Assembly (NCBI GenBank): GCA_041662445.1
Contig: JBAZSL010000006.1
Location: forward strand, 1-64,000
DNA length: 64,000 bases
Origin: UASB124 sp041662445
GTDB taxonomy: Bacteria > Babelota > Babeliae > Babelales > RVW-14
Direction of reading: 5' to 3'
Positions 1 through 8,346 of this stretch are shown here, in pieces (positions within the stretch are counted from its first letter, which is position 1; the number at the start of each line of letters is the position of its first letter). The notes beneath the pieces are model-generated. The model was not told the origin of the DNA. It searched no databases and saw nothing but the letters and a program-made list of their open reading frames with translations. The position numbers and the translations under genes are program-made.

Positions 1-87
1 AAGTCAGTTGAAGAAGTTTTAAAAGCATGGCGCTTGGCAAAAAAGATTCAAAATATTCCCGAAAACAACGATTCAGACATCATTTAG
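1..87 (+). CDS. C-terminal end of an unidentified protein (partial)
   Basis: Frame 1 is open from the first base to a TAG at 85-87 and encodes 28 residues ending in NNDSDII. It has an amphipathic Lys/Glu-rich composition like the tail of a soluble protein. Its stop overlaps the end of the convergent ankyrin/RING gene by 8 bases, the same tight convergence seen elsewhere in this window. The upstream part is outside the window, so no function can be assigned, and the frame could be open by chance. Confidence 0.45.
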   Translation, partial: KSVEEVLKAWRLAKKIQNIPENNDSDII

Positions 88-895
88 AATAGGTGGTCAA
101 AGTCCTGAGCAGAGGAGATGGGAAGTGTTGTGCAGCACGACACATTGGGCAAGTAAAAGGTTGTTCTTGCTCAAACTGTTGGGCAAATTGGGTTACAAAC
201 CAGGTCTTGATACATTTTGTGTGAAAGTAATGGCCACAAGAACCAAGTTGTGTGAATTTTCCACCGTCTACGCTGCAAATAGAACATTCAACTGCTTTTG
301 GGTCTATTGCTGCCGCGATCATGCAGGTGCAACGTATATTGTTGATTTCATGATCGACTGCCGCCAGCGTCAACGCTGTCTCGCCATACTTATTCCGAGC
401 ATTGAGATCAATATGGGCTTTGATATGTGCGTCAATAAGAAGGCGTAACGTATCAAGTTGTCCACATCTGGCAGCATGCATTAAAGCTGTCGTACCTTGC
501 TTATCTACGGTCTGTAGCAAAGGGACCTCACCAGTTGAAAGAAGAAGGCGTACTATGTCAGAATGCCCACGTCTTGCAGCAATCATGAGGGCGGTCTGGC
601 CGATATGCGGATCAAAAATATTGAGATCGCGATGAGAACTAATATGCTGCTCTACGACACTAATATCATTGTCCAGGGCAGCTTCTATTAGAGCAGGGGT
701 ATCGCTGCTATATCTGTTTGCGCCGACAGGGAACGCAATAGGAGCATTGTCAATGTCATACACAGGAGCGTCCCATTCATCTATTATGATGAAAGGGCGG
801 TAAATAGGGTCCATACAAGAAAGCTCGTTGATACTGACTGTTATCCCACCGCATAGCGCGAGCAAGAGAAATAGTGGTTGCGTAAGTTTCTTCAT
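80..895 (-). CDS. Exported ankyrin-repeat protein with C-terminal RING-H2 finger
   Basis: 271 residues. The start is the ATG at 895, preceded by GAAGGA eight bases upstream; a longer frame to 973 lacks a ribosome site. Residues 1-28 form a signal peptide (MKK, hydrophobic core, junction SCM). About residues 65-185 hold three to four ankyrin repeats (GQTALMIAARRGHSDIVRLL, TTALMHAARCGQLDTLRLL, GETALTLAA). The C-terminus is a RING-H2: CSIC, then CGHYFHTKC, then CPMC, giving all eight zinc ligands. RING-H2 domains bind E2 ubiquitin-conjugating enzymes in eukaryotes. An exported ANK-RING protein in a bacterium is therefore a candidate host-directed ubiquitin ligase; that role is inferred. It is paralogous to the gene at 1805-2686, sharing the MKKL.QPL signal peptide and RING. 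Confidence 0.85.
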   Translation of the reverse strand: MKKLTQPLFLLLALCGGITVSINELSCMDPIYRPFIIIDEWDAPVYDIDNAPIAFPVGANRYSSDTPALIEAALDNDISVVEQHISSHRDLNIFDPHIGQTALMIAARRGHSDIVRLLLSTGEVPLLQTVDKQGTTALMHAARCGQLDTLRLLIDAHIKAHIDLNARNKYGETALTLAAVDHEINNIRCTCMIAAAIDPKAVECSICSVDGGKFTQLGSCGHYFHTKCIKTWFVTQFAQQFEQEQPFTCPMCRAAQHFPSPLLRTLTTYSK

Positions 896-1118
896 AAAAT
901 CATTCCTTCGGGGCGTTTTTCTATACAGGACAATCGGCCAACGTGGGGCAGGATATTTTAAAAGTAATAACAAAAAAACTCAAAAACCTGCAGGACGTAT
1001 GAGTAAATAGGGGGTTTTTATCCTTAATCTCAAGCCACTTGTTTGGTGCGCCAGGCACTTGGGTATATTTGACAGCTTGGAATGGTTTGTTAGGGTGGTG
1101 AGTGAAGGAATAAGTGCC

Positions 1119-1358
1119 ATGAGTCCAACGATTTTTAGATACAAAAAGTTCAGATTTTTCTTTTTTTCACGCGAAGAAAAGAGAATGCATGTACATGTTG
1201 TTTCACCAGATGGGGTTGCCAAATTTTGGATTGAACCAATTGTGGCACTTGCAGACTACAGTGGATTTACAGAACGAGATCTTAAAAAATTAACGAGGAT
1301 TACTGAAGAACATGTTAAAGAAATCGAAAAAAGCTGGAAAAGCTATTTCGGCAATTGA
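1119..1358 (+). CDS. DUF4160 domain protein
   Basis: 79 residues. The ATG at 1119 was chosen because GAAGGA lies nine bases upstream and the family typically begins M-P/S-x-I-x-R; an earlier in-frame ATG at 1059 would add 20 non-family residues. The whole protein matches the DUF4160 pattern: FRFFFFSREEKRMHVHV, then AKFWIEP, then a helix with SGFTERDLKKLTRI and a C-terminal W-x-x-YFG. DUF4160 proteins are small and usually lie beside a DUF2442 protein, an arrangement reported near toxin-antitoxin-like loci; biochemical function is unknown. The next gene is such a DUF2442 protein and overlaps this one, supporting a two-gene module. Confidence 0.8.
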   Translation: MSPTIFRYKKFRFFFFSREEKRMHVHVVSPDGVAKFWIEPIVALADYSGFTERDLKKLTRITEEHVKEIEKSWKSYFGN

Positions 1359-1593
1359 GATTCAAGCAGTAACTAAATGGGGCATTTGGTTACTTGTTAA
1401 GGAGCAAGAGTTCTTCTTGCCATTCACGAAATATCCCTGGTTCAAGAAAGCGACAATTGAACAAATTTGCGATGTACAATGTTTTCACGGAACCAATCTT
1501 CATTGGTCTAAGCTTGATATCGACCTTAACATTGATATTCTCAAGTCGCCCGACCAATTTCCCTTGGAATCTAAACACCATTCCCAGTCGTAA
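1312..1593 (+). CDS. DUF2442-like domain protein, partner of the DUF4160 gene
   Basis: About 93 residues; the exact start is uncertain because the first ATG (1312) lies 47 bases inside the DUF4160 gene and has only a weak ribosome site. The central part has the DUF2442 layout: a strand pair (IWLLVKEQEFFLPF), an aromatic link to a helix (YPWFKKATIEQI), a variable strand, then LHWSKLDIDLNIDIL, which resembles the family's terminal 'I-x-W-..-D-I-D-L' strand. Overlapping translation with DUF4160 suggests coupling. A role as antitoxin or DNA-binding partner is only an inference from the gene pairing. Confidence 0.65.
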   Translation: MLKKSKKAGKAISAIEIQAVTKWGIWLLVKEQEFFLPFTKYPWFKKATIEQICDVQCFHGTNLHWSKLDIDLNIDILKSPDQFPLESKHHSQS

Positions 1594-1718
1594 TTCTTTT
1601 TGCGCGTACGTGGTTACATAATGCTTTTGTTGATATTAATAAAGAAAAGATGTCCAAAACATTTTTTCAACATGTGTGGCAACCTTTTTGGCGCCTTGTA
1701 CGGAAGGAAGGAAGAATT

Positions 1719-1800
1719 CTTGGTCAAGCAGAGGAGATGGGAAGTGTTGTGCAGCACTGCACACTGGGCATTTAAGTGATAAATGTTGTGCTTGTTCAAA
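1719..1800 (-). pseudogene. Decayed RING tail of an ankyrin/RING paralogue
   Basis: On the minus strand this stretch still reads FEQAQ...KCPVCSAAQHFPSPLL, closely matching the end of the protein at 80-895 (FEQEQPFTCPMCRAAQHFPSPLL). The DNA is also nearly identical over the block starting GCAGAGGAGATGGGAAGTG (compare 113-131 with 1732-1750). It has no intact frame or start of its own and lies immediately downstream of the stop of the ankyrin/RING gene at 1805. It is best explained as the leftover 3' end of a duplicated copy. Confidence 0.7.
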
Positions 1801-1804
1801 CAAA

Positions 1805-2686
1805 TTACTTTGTTTCTTTTGTTTCATCTGTATGTGCTGGTGGAATAGTGAATGTTCGATCATGAAAAGGTACATCCCTACGACAGAGCGGGCAGCTCTT
1901 CTTAACGCGAAGCCAATTATTAAGGCATCCCGTATGAAAATAGTGTCCACAAAGTTCAAGAAGCGTGAATTCACCACCATCTTCCTCACAACAGATTGCG
2001 CATTTTCTTTCTGGATTTTGTGGGAAGGGACGAAAACTGAGTGCGATCTGAAGCAACTCTTTCTGCCATGGAAGGAGATCACGTCTAACCTCAACCAAGT
2101 AATAGACATTATGGTGCTTGAAATTTTCTATATCTCTTTCAGCCCCTGCTAATATAAGGAGCCGCACAATTTCGAGACGATTCCAAATGGCAGCCTCCAT
2201 TAAAGCAGTCCAACCATCTTTGTTTTTGGCATTAATATTAATATTTTGTTGAGCGAGAAGATGCTTCACAACGCTGGTATACCCCCAGGTTGCTGCCTCG
2301 CTCAAGGCTGTATTGCCACGAGCATCCTGAATGTTAACATCCGCGTGAGCATCGAGAAGAAGGTGTGCTATCTGTTCATTTTGAAAAGCTAAAGCCGTTA
2401 TCAGAGCAGTCCGTCCATGCTTGTTCTGCGCGTTGAGATCTACCCCAGCATTTATTAATTGCGTAACAATACCTACCATAGCCTCTTCTTGAGCTGGGTC
2501 CAGATATCTTGGCATGAGACCGCATTCTGCTATCAAAGGCGTATTGCCATCATCGTCTCGGCCAAAACTTGCGGAAGCCTCAAGGCCGTCAATAGGGGCG
2601 CGCATGGCATGCAGCACGTCATTCTGTATAACAATCCCACCGCACAGCGCGAGCGAGAGCAGGAGTGGTTGCATAAGTTTTTTCAT
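1805..2686 (-). CDS. Exported ankyrin-repeat protein with RING-H2 finger (E3-ligase-like)
   Basis: 293 residues. The ATG at 2686 has GAAGGA upstream. Residues 1-28 are a signal peptide ending VLHAM. Residues about 45-180 contain four ankyrin repeats (TPLIAEC.., GRTALITALAFQNEQIAHLL, GNTALSEAATWGYTSVVKHL, GWTALMEAAIWNRLEIVRLL). Residues about 228-270 form a textbook RING-H2: CAIC, CGHYFHTGC, a Trp (NNWL), then CPLC. The Trp and the Pro after the seventh Cys are features of E2-binding RINGs. The tail is polar. It is the best-preserved E3-like protein of the window; secretion and action on a eukaryotic host are inferred. It lies just upstream of a decayed RING remnant and shares its signal peptide with the 80-895 gene. 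Confidence 0.87.
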   Translation of the reverse strand: MKKLMQPLLLSLALCGGIVIQNDVLHAMRAPIDGLEASASFGRDDDGNTPLIAECGLMPRYLDPAQEEAMVGIVTQLINAGVDLNAQNKHGRTALITALAFQNEQIAHLLLDAHADVNIQDARGNTALSEAATWGYTSVVKHLLAQQNININAKNKDGWTALMEAAIWNRLEIVRLLILAGAERDIENFKHHNVYYLVEVRRDLLPWQKELLQIALSFRPFPQNPERKCAICCEEDGGEFTLLELCGHYFHTGCLNNWLRVKKSCPLCRRDVPFHDRTFTIPPAHTDETKETK

Positions 2687-2700
2687 AAATCATTCCTTCG

Positions 2701-3546
2701 CTAGTATTGCTCTGCTGGAATAATCTTTATCGTCTTCGGCATTTTTAAACAGAAAAGACATTCATCTTCGTGTGTAACAGCCGCAAGACAGGCTGGACAA
2801 ACAGCGTACAATTGAGGATTGATTGCGTGAGCATCAATGGCAATTGTACGATAGACGTCTTCATGAAAAAAGTGGCAACATTTGAAAAATATAAGATCAG
2901 AAGTCAGCTTGATCTGCATCGATTTTTTATCGATAGCTAAAACATCGTACATCCAGCCGTTGTAGTAATAACAAGCATTTATTTTCGTGGGATGATCTCG
3001 GAGAAGCAGACATTCTTTGTAATTGAGAAGAAAATAAAGAATCAAAAATTCTTGTTTTAAAATGTTATCAAGAAAGGGCCCAAAAATTTTTATGTCTTTG
3101 TGCGTTATACGTATGCTCCATTTATGATTATAAAAATCTATATCTCCATCTTTTTCTCCACGAATTATTAAAAAACTAAACGGTTGCTTTTGGTATGTTA
3201 AGGAGATTTTAACTTTTTTGGATTTATACTCCAGTCTGCCTTGTTCGTTGATTTTCTGTTCAAAAAGATTGTAATCGCATGATTGACTATCTGGTTGAGT
3301 ATCTGGTTGTTGTGACGGTACGCTGAGAATAAATTTGAAACGCCCACCTAAGATTAGGATTTCTTGCGGCGGCTCATTCAGGAAAGATGCTATGGTATCC
3401 TGTGTTTCACGCTTTCGTTTTTTCTTTCCCGGTTTTTTTGTTTGAGCCTTTTCGATTTCATGTGTATCAGTAGTCATGGCACAGATGTTTGAGTGAACTG
3501 CGAATGAAATTGTGCACAGGAACGCAGTTAAAAACATGTTTTTCAT
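2701..3546 (-). CDS. Exported protein with degenerate RING-like C-terminus
   Basis: 281 residues. Start chosen at ATG 3546, where a signal peptide begins (MKNMFLTAFLCTISFAV, junction CAM); the frame extends to 3618 without a plausible start signal. A basic KKPGKKKRKRE segment follows the signal peptide. The core carries ILGGRFKF and a helix with ILKQEFLILYFLLN, both shared with the protein at 60703-61587 and, more loosely, with the 50-56.7 kb array. The C-terminus has KCCHFFH and CPAC like a RING, but the Cys expected after the second His is replaced (HEDV), so zinc binding may be partly lost. No known named family is recognised; an exported effector-like protein is an inference. Confidence 0.8.
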   Translation of the reverse strand: MKNMFLTAFLCTISFAVHSNICAMTTDTHEIEKAQTKKPGKKKRKRETQDTIASFLNEPPQEILILGGRFKFILSVPSQQPDTQPDSQSCDYNLFEQKINEQGRLEYKSKKVKISLTYQKQPFSFLIIRGEKDGDIDFYNHKWSIRITHKDIKIFGPFLDNILKQEFLILYFLLNYKECLLLRDHPTKINACYYYNGWMYDVLAIDKKSMQIKLTSDLIFFKCCHFFHEDVYRTIAIDAHAINPQLYAVCPACLAAVTHEDECLFCLKMPKTIKIIPAEQY

Positions 3547-3651
3547 GATGAATCTTTCAACATAAAGAATTACTATTTGTTGGGGTTTGAAGCTTGCCTG
3601 AAAAATGTAAAAAATCAACCCAAGCTCACCTTAAATTGTTGTGATGCGTAA

Positions 3652-3680
3652 TTGACAACATGAGGCTTATACTTTATAAA
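3652..3680 (+). promoter_or_regulatory. Sigma-70-type promoter for the 3735 gene
   Basis: TTGACA at 3652-3657, a 17-base spacer and TATAAA at 3675-3680, about 55 bases upstream of the GTG start at 3735. The -35 is a perfect consensus and the spacer is optimal. Confidence 0.7.
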
Positions 3681-3734
3681 ATTCATCCGGAATAGAAATT
3701 CGATATATCTTTTATAAACCCGTGAAGGAGCTTC

Positions 3735-4226
3735 GTGGATATTTCAAAAAAACATCTTTTGATCGCAGGCCTTGCAGGATCACTAATTGCATGCAGTGCT
3801 AATGTTAGTCAGGCGATGCAACAGACAAATTCCGTAGAAGACTTCAATGATCAAGCTTTTGAGCTAGAGTTTCAGCGTGCGGCGCAAGAAGATTTAAAAA
3901 TGGCGATCGGCGCATATCAAAAGGATTTTACGGCAGCAAACCTGAACATGCTTGCTCAAATTGCAGGGTTCTTTCAAAACGATCTCGGTGCCTTTTTCAA
4001 AAAGCTAGGACAATACCAACAAAACCCAATAAGTAGTAACTTTATAGAATGTGTAAAAACGTTAAACAGCATAAAAATCCAAGACAATGTTCTCGCGCAA
4101 GGTCTCTCAGAACTCCTCATGAGCATTGAGCCAGGTTTATATCTACAACATCACGATTACTATCCAAATACATTTGTCACAAGTCCACTTTTGCGTCCGG
4201 ATCAAGTTTATAAGCAACAAAATTAA
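3735..4226 (+). CDS. Small exported helical protein of unknown function
   Basis: 163 residues. It starts with GTG at 3735, preceded by GAAGGAG four bases upstream. Residues 1-28 are a signal peptide (KKHLLIAGLAGSLIAC, junction SQAM). The Cys at about residue 20 might suggest a lipobox, but the A-M junction further on fits signal peptidase I. The rest is predicted mostly helical, with acidic and Gln-rich stretches and no recognisable domain. It is monocistronic, with its own consensus promoter and a strong hairpin terminator downstream. No family recognised. Confidence 0.75.
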   Translation: MDISKKHLLIAGLAGSLIACSANVSQAMQQTNSVEDFNDQAFELEFQRAAQEDLKMAIGAYQKDFTAANLNMLAQIAGFFQNDLGAFFKKLGQYQQNPISSNFIECVKTLNSIKIQDNVLAQGLSELLMSIEPGLYLQHHDYYPNTFVTSPLLRPDQVYKQQN

Positions 4227-4234
4227 AAAGCATA

Positions 4235-4263
4235 AAGGGCTGTAACGATTCGTTACAGCCCTT
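4235..4263. terminator. Bidirectional terminator hairpin between the 3735 gene and topA
   Basis: A perfect 13-base-pair stem (4235-4247 with 4251-4263) with loop ATT. Reading the minus strand, it is followed by ATGCTTTTTAATTTT, a good U-tract for the 3' end of topA. On the plus strand the tract is weaker (GCTATTT). Confidence 0.8.
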
Positions 4264-4296
4264 GCTATTTCCACACTCTTTATTCGTATATGTAAG

Positions 4297-6564
4297 CTAC
4301 TCGCTCCACCCGCATTCTTTATTGGAGCATGCGAGCTTCTCGCTTCCATCACTTTTATTTTTGATGACAACCACATACGGCAGTTTGCATTTTGGACATG
4401 GCGTTTCTTTAACCTCGCCAAAGATTGCAAACTTGCACTTTGGATAATTGGAACATCCCCAAAAAGAGCCCCCGCGCCAACGGCGTTTAACAACATCGCC
4501 GCCGCATGAAGGGCAGGGCATTTTAAGTTTGTCTTGATGAATATATTTGCATTCAGGATATCCGGGGCACGCAATAAACATACCAAACTTGCCCCGACGC
4601 TGTACCAGTTGCTTGCCGCATTGTGGACAGGTGAGATTCAACGAAGTCGCAACGCTTTCTTCCAAGGTGATTTTGCCATCGGTGCCACGATTGAAATTTG
4701 AGGTAAACGTACACTCAGGATATTTTGAGCAACCTATAAATTCGCCGTTTTTACTCCAGCGAATTACCAATATATTCTTGCATTTAGGGCACTTGAGATC
4801 AGTTTCAACCGCCTTTTTATCAATAACTTTACCGCCAAACTCAACAAGATCCTTGCTGAATTTTTCATAGAATTCATCGAGAACATCGTCTCGTTTGATA
4901 TCACCCTGCGCAATTTTATCAAGATCTTCTTCCATCTTTGCGGTAAACGTCACATTAAAAATGTCAGGTAAATTTTTAACCAACATCTCATTGACCCGTT
5001 TGCCAAGATCGGTCGGCATAAATTTTTTGGCTTCCCTGGCAACGTAACCACGTTTCTGCACAGTCGACAAAATTGTTGCATAGGTACTAGGACGCCCGAT
5101 CCCTCGTTTCTCAAGCTCCTTGACCAACGTCGCTTCGGTATAGCGTGGTGGCGGTTGGGTGAAGTGCTGCTTGGGGTCCAGCTTCTTGAGATCAAGTTGA
5201 GCTTTTTCTTTAACTTCTTTTGGAATTTTGACGGATTGTGCGTCTTCTTCGTCCTCTTCAACAAGGTAGACTTTTAAAAAACCGTCAAACATAAGGGTTG
5301 AACCAGTAGCCCTAAAAAGATAATTTCCGCCCTCAATAGAAACCTGACGCTGAAAGTACTCAGCCGATTCCATCTGACAGGCAACAAAACGTTTCCATAT
5401 AAGATCATAAAGTTTGGCGTGGTCAGGTGCGAGATAGCGCGCTATAGCACCAGGCTGTCGTGTTACATCAATAGGCCGAATAGCTTCGTGGGCATCTTGT
5501 GCCCCTTTTTTGTCATAAACATTTGCCTGCTTAGGAACATAATTGTTTCCGTACTCAGTACCAATAAATGAGCGTACTGCCGTCAATGCTGTATCAGCAA
5601 TACGTAAAGAGTCGGTACGCATGTAGGTAATTAAAGCTTCAGGATTATTTTTATCCCCTAACGAGACGCCTTCATACAGTTGCTGGGCGATGGACATGGT
5701 ACGATCAACAGAAAAACCAAGCTTATTGTAGGCGTCCTGTTGCAACGTGCTCGTCATGAATGGTGGCGATGGATTTTTGGCACGTTTTTTGTCAGCAATT
5801 TTGGTAACAATAAACGTTTCTTTTTTCAGTGCCGCAAGAATTTTATCAACGTCAGATTTGCTCTTGAGGTTAATGTTTTTATTACCAACTTTGACCAACT
5901 CAGCAAGTAACTCTGCTCCGGGAGCCGCGCTAAAAAGCCCATGAATAGTCCAGTACTCGTCTGGTTTAAAGGCAACAATTTCGGCCTCACGGTCACATAC
6001 CAACATCACGGCAACCGATTGCACGCGTCCAGCAGAGAGTCCTTTGCCAATTTTACGCCACAAAATTGGCGAGACTTCGTAGCCAACCCAACGATCCAAA
6101 ATTCGTCGTGCCTGTTGGGCATTAACCAGATGCATATCAACATCAGATTTGTGTTCAATCGCTTGTGCTATGGCAGGCTTGGTGATTTCGTTGAAGGTAA
6201 TACGATGAATACGATCTGGATCGGAAAAAACCTTCTCTATTTCTTGGCCAATGTGCCAGGAAATAATTTCCCCCTCGCGATCAGGGTCTGATGCCAAGAA
6301 GATTTCACTTGAGTTGCTCGCTTGTTTACAAATATCGGCAATGACTGACGCTTTGTCTTTAATAACGTCATATTTGATTTCAATATGACCTTTATCGTCA
6401 CGAGTAACGCCAAGCCTTCGTGGCGGCAAATCTTTAATATGTCCAAACGTGGACATAATTCTGAAATCTTTGCCGAGAAACTTTGAAATAGTTTTAATCT
6501 TGGCTGGGGATTCAACAATGAGTAGTTTGGGTCCGTCTTCTCTCATAGCTTTTTTTCTTCGCAT
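4297..6564 (-). CDS. topA: DNA topoisomerase I (type IA)
   Basis: 755 residues, normal length. It relaxes negatively supercoiled DNA by single-strand passage. The TOPRIM domain (about 12-130) has LLIVESPAKIKTI and the acidic DPDREGE. The catalytic Tyr is at about residue 314 in ALITYMRTDS, and RRILDRWVGYEVSP and IGRPSTYA mark the core. The C-terminus (about 590-750) carries four consecutive C4 zinc ribbons (CPKC/CSKYPEC, CPQC/CPGYPEC, CPSC/CSNYPKC, CPKC/CSNKEC). An ATG six codons downstream (6546) is an alternative start; the first ATG has GGG close upstream plus a G6 run. Its promoter is at 6609-6636 and it ends at the 4235 hairpin. It is the only gene of its transcript. Confidence 0.97.
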   Translation of the reverse strand: MRRKKAMREDGPKLLIVESPAKIKTISKFLGKDFRIMSTFGHIKDLPPRRLGVTRDDKGHIEIKYDVIKDKASVIADICKQASNSSEIFLASDPDREGEIISWHIGQEIEKVFSDPDRIHRITFNEITKPAIAQAIEHKSDVDMHLVNAQQARRILDRWVGYEVSPILWRKIGKGLSAGRVQSVAVMLVCDREAEIVAFKPDEYWTIHGLFSAAPGAELLAELVKVGNKNINLKSKSDVDKILAALKKETFIVTKIADKKRAKNPSPPFMTSTLQQDAYNKLGFSVDRTMSIAQQLYEGVSLGDKNNPEALITYMRTDSLRIADTALTAVRSFIGTEYGNNYVPKQANVYDKKGAQDAHEAIRPIDVTRQPGAIARYLAPDHAKLYDLIWKRFVACQMESAEYFQRQVSIEGGNYLFRATGSTLMFDGFLKVYLVEEDEEDAQSVKIPKEVKEKAQLDLKKLDPKQHFTQPPPRYTEATLVKELEKRGIGRPSTYATILSTVQKRGYVAREAKKFMPTDLGKRVNEMLVKNLPDIFNVTFTAKMEEDLDKIAQGDIKRDDVLDEFYEKFSKDLVEFGGKVIDKKAVETDLKCPKCKNILVIRWSKNGEFIGCSKYPECTFTSNFNRGTDGKITLEESVATSLNLTCPQCGKQLVQRRGKFGMFIACPGYPECKYIHQDKLKMPCPSCGGDVVKRRWRGGSFWGCSNYPKCKFAIFGEVKETPCPKCKLPYVVVIKNKSDGSEKLACSNKECGWSE

Positions 6565-6608
6565 CCCTATTGCCCCCCAGGGTTATGACGTTGCAACGTA
6601 AGTTTTTT

Positions 6609-6636
6609 CTTTTACCAGTTGCCCAGCTTTTGTCAA
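6609..6636 (-). promoter_or_regulatory. Probable topA promoter
   Basis: On the minus strand: TTGACA (6636-6631), a 16-base spacer, TAAAAG (6614-6609), about 45 bases upstream of the topA ATG. The -35 is perfect; the -10 matches four of six positions. Confidence 0.5.
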
Positions 6637-6812
6637 AGCATTTATTGATAAGGCTACTCTCAGTCTAGGTTTAATATTTTTTATTTGTCAATATACGGCT
6701 AGTTAATAAACAACTATTGCCCATTAGAAATCAAATCACGTCGCTCTTTTTCATTTTCTACCGTGATGCTAAAGTAATCTGCTTTTGTTTTTTCATCCAC
6801 GAAAGGATTTGT

Positions 6813-7598
6813 ATGGCCGAAGTTTCACTCAGAGAATTGTGGCGTGAATCGCTTACGCCTTTTAGGAATGGTAATCTAAAACTTTATCTTTTGGGGTCGT
6901 TAGCAACCGGTATTCGTGCTCTCAAAACGTTAATGTTGAATTTTTGGTGGCTTCTACCATTACTCGCGGGCATAGCCCTGTTTTTTGCCTATTTTTTAGC
7001 GCGATTTATGCAACATGTCATTATGACAACCATCGTGGGCAGTTTCTTAATTATAGTAGGTATCATATCAGCCATCATGTTGTGGTATCTGATTATTCTT
7101 GCTACGCGTCCATCATTAGAACCAAAAACGCGCGATTATTTTAAGATTTACTTTCGCGGTTGGTGGAGCATTTTACTTCTTATGCTGCTTGTGCCAGGAA
7201 GTAATTTTGCCGGTGTCGTTACTATTCCTTTAATAACTACCATCACGCTCTTTTTTCTTGATACCGATCTTTCACTGGATGCCTTTGCTGCTTCATTTAT
7301 GCGCGGAACCAAAGCGCTGGTGTATTTTCTTCCGGGATTTATAGCAATCTTTTTTGTGAGCATGTTGTGCTTTTTATTCGGTGTTACCGTTTCACTTGGT
7401 ACGAGCTGGCTTACCAATTGGTTACTGACCCTGCTTCTTGGAAAAGCGAGCAATAGCGCGTTGATTCTTTCTTCTGTTATGGCCGTAGGTTTTATGACCT
7501 GTGTCGTTGTAAGCATGGTGATCCTTTTTGCCGCCGCGTTGACGGTCTATTATGTAAAGATGAAGCACGAGCATCAGGATTTCTTCTTCGCAAAATGA
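6813..7598 (+). CDS. Multi-pass inner-membrane protein of unknown function
   Basis: 261 residues. The ATG at 6813 follows GAAAGGA; the frame is open further upstream from a TTG, but without a ribosome site. It has about six hydrophobic segments, including two closely spaced pairs near residues 45-100 and strongly hydrophobic helices at about 140-260. The N-terminus (EVSLRELWRESLTPF) and C-terminus (KMKHEHQDFFFAK) are polar and probably cytoplasmic. There is no enzyme motif. Its stop overlaps the plsC start (ATGA), so it heads the plsC-bat operon. No family recognised with certainty. Confidence 0.8.
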   Translation: MAEVSLRELWRESLTPFRNGNLKLYLLGSLATGIRALKTLMLNFWWLLPLLAGIALFFAYFLARFMQHVIMTTIVGSFLIIVGIISAIMLWYLIILATRPSLEPKTRDYFKIYFRGWWSILLLMLLVPGSNFAGVVTIPLITTITLFFLDTDLSLDAFAASFMRGTKALVYFLPGFIAIFFVSMLCFLFGVTVSLGTSWLTNWLLTLLLGKASNSALILSSVMAVGFMTCVVVSMVILFAAALTVYYVKMKHEHQDFFFAK

Positions 7599-8341
7599 AA
7601 AAAGTAATGCTTATCACCACAACATGTATTACCTACAGCATCTGGGCGCTGTGCGTTCCTCCATTAATGTTGGTTTGTGCTCTTCTCGCACTTTTACCCT
7701 CTCCATTCCGTTACGATAATCGGCTGTACTTTGTGGTAAGCACGCTTATCAGCCATCTCATCATGAGGGCGACTGGTGTGAAGTATGCAATCTCAGGTCG
7801 TGAGAATTTGCCGCGCTATCCCCACCAACCGGCAATTATTATCATGAATCACAGCTCAGCGCTTGATATCCCTATGACCGAAGTTGTCGTTGGTACGTAT
7901 CCTCATGTTTGGCTGAGTAAGGCAACCTACAGTAAGGTTCCAGTTTTGGGTTTTTTGCTTAAACGTATGCATGTTCTGGTTGACACAAAGACCTATAAAG
8001 ACGCCTGCTCCGCGCTCCTTAAAACACATAATCTTCTTAAAAATTCTTCTCGCCATGCATTATTTTTCCCCGAAGGAACCCGTTCGGTCGATGGAAAGTT
8101 AGGCTCTTTTTCCCCTGGCTTTGTGCTTTTGGCAAAAAAACTTAATCGGCCAATTATTCCGGTTGTCATAGAAGGAATTCACAAGGTATATCCCAAAAAT
8201 AGTTTCCTTATTGATTCCCTCTCCGCCAACGTTAAAATAATTATTGGTAAACCACTTTATTGCCCCGCAACAATGTCACCAGATGAGTTTGCGACAATGG
8301 TTCGCTGTCATTTTGAAAACATACTAAACCAACTTAGTTGA
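7595..8341 (+). CDS. plsC: 1-acyl-sn-glycerol-3-phosphate acyltransferase
   Basis: 248 residues. It transfers an acyl chain to lysophosphatidic acid, making phosphatidic acid at the inner membrane. It has an N-terminal membrane segment (about 8-35), the HX4D catalytic motif (NHSSALD, His86 and Asp91) and the acceptor-binding FPEGTR motif (about 158-163), followed by FSPGFVLLA and IIPVVIEG. Length is typical. Its start overlaps the previous gene by four bases, and its end adjoins the BatA-like gene. Placing lipid acylation in one transcript with bat genes suggests envelope biogenesis as the common theme (inference). Confidence 0.93.
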   Translation: MKKVMLITTTCITYSIWALCVPPLMLVCALLALLPSPFRYDNRLYFVVSTLISHLIMRATGVKYAISGRENLPRYPHQPAIIIMNHSSALDIPMTEVVVGTYPHVWLSKATYSKVPVLGFLLKRMHVLVDTKTYKDACSALLKTHNLLKNSSRHALFFPEGTRSVDGKLGSFSPGFVLLAKKLNRPIIPVVIEGIHKVYPKNSFLIDSLSANVKIIIGKPLYCPATMSPDEFATMVRCHFENILNQLS

Positions 8342-8346
8342 TAACC

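Noticed and set aside
1636..2109. 157-residue minus-strand frame crossing the end of the 1805 ankyrin/RING gene
   Set aside because: Only its RING-tail part is meaningful and is reported as a pseudogene remnant; the rest is an out-of-frame shadow.
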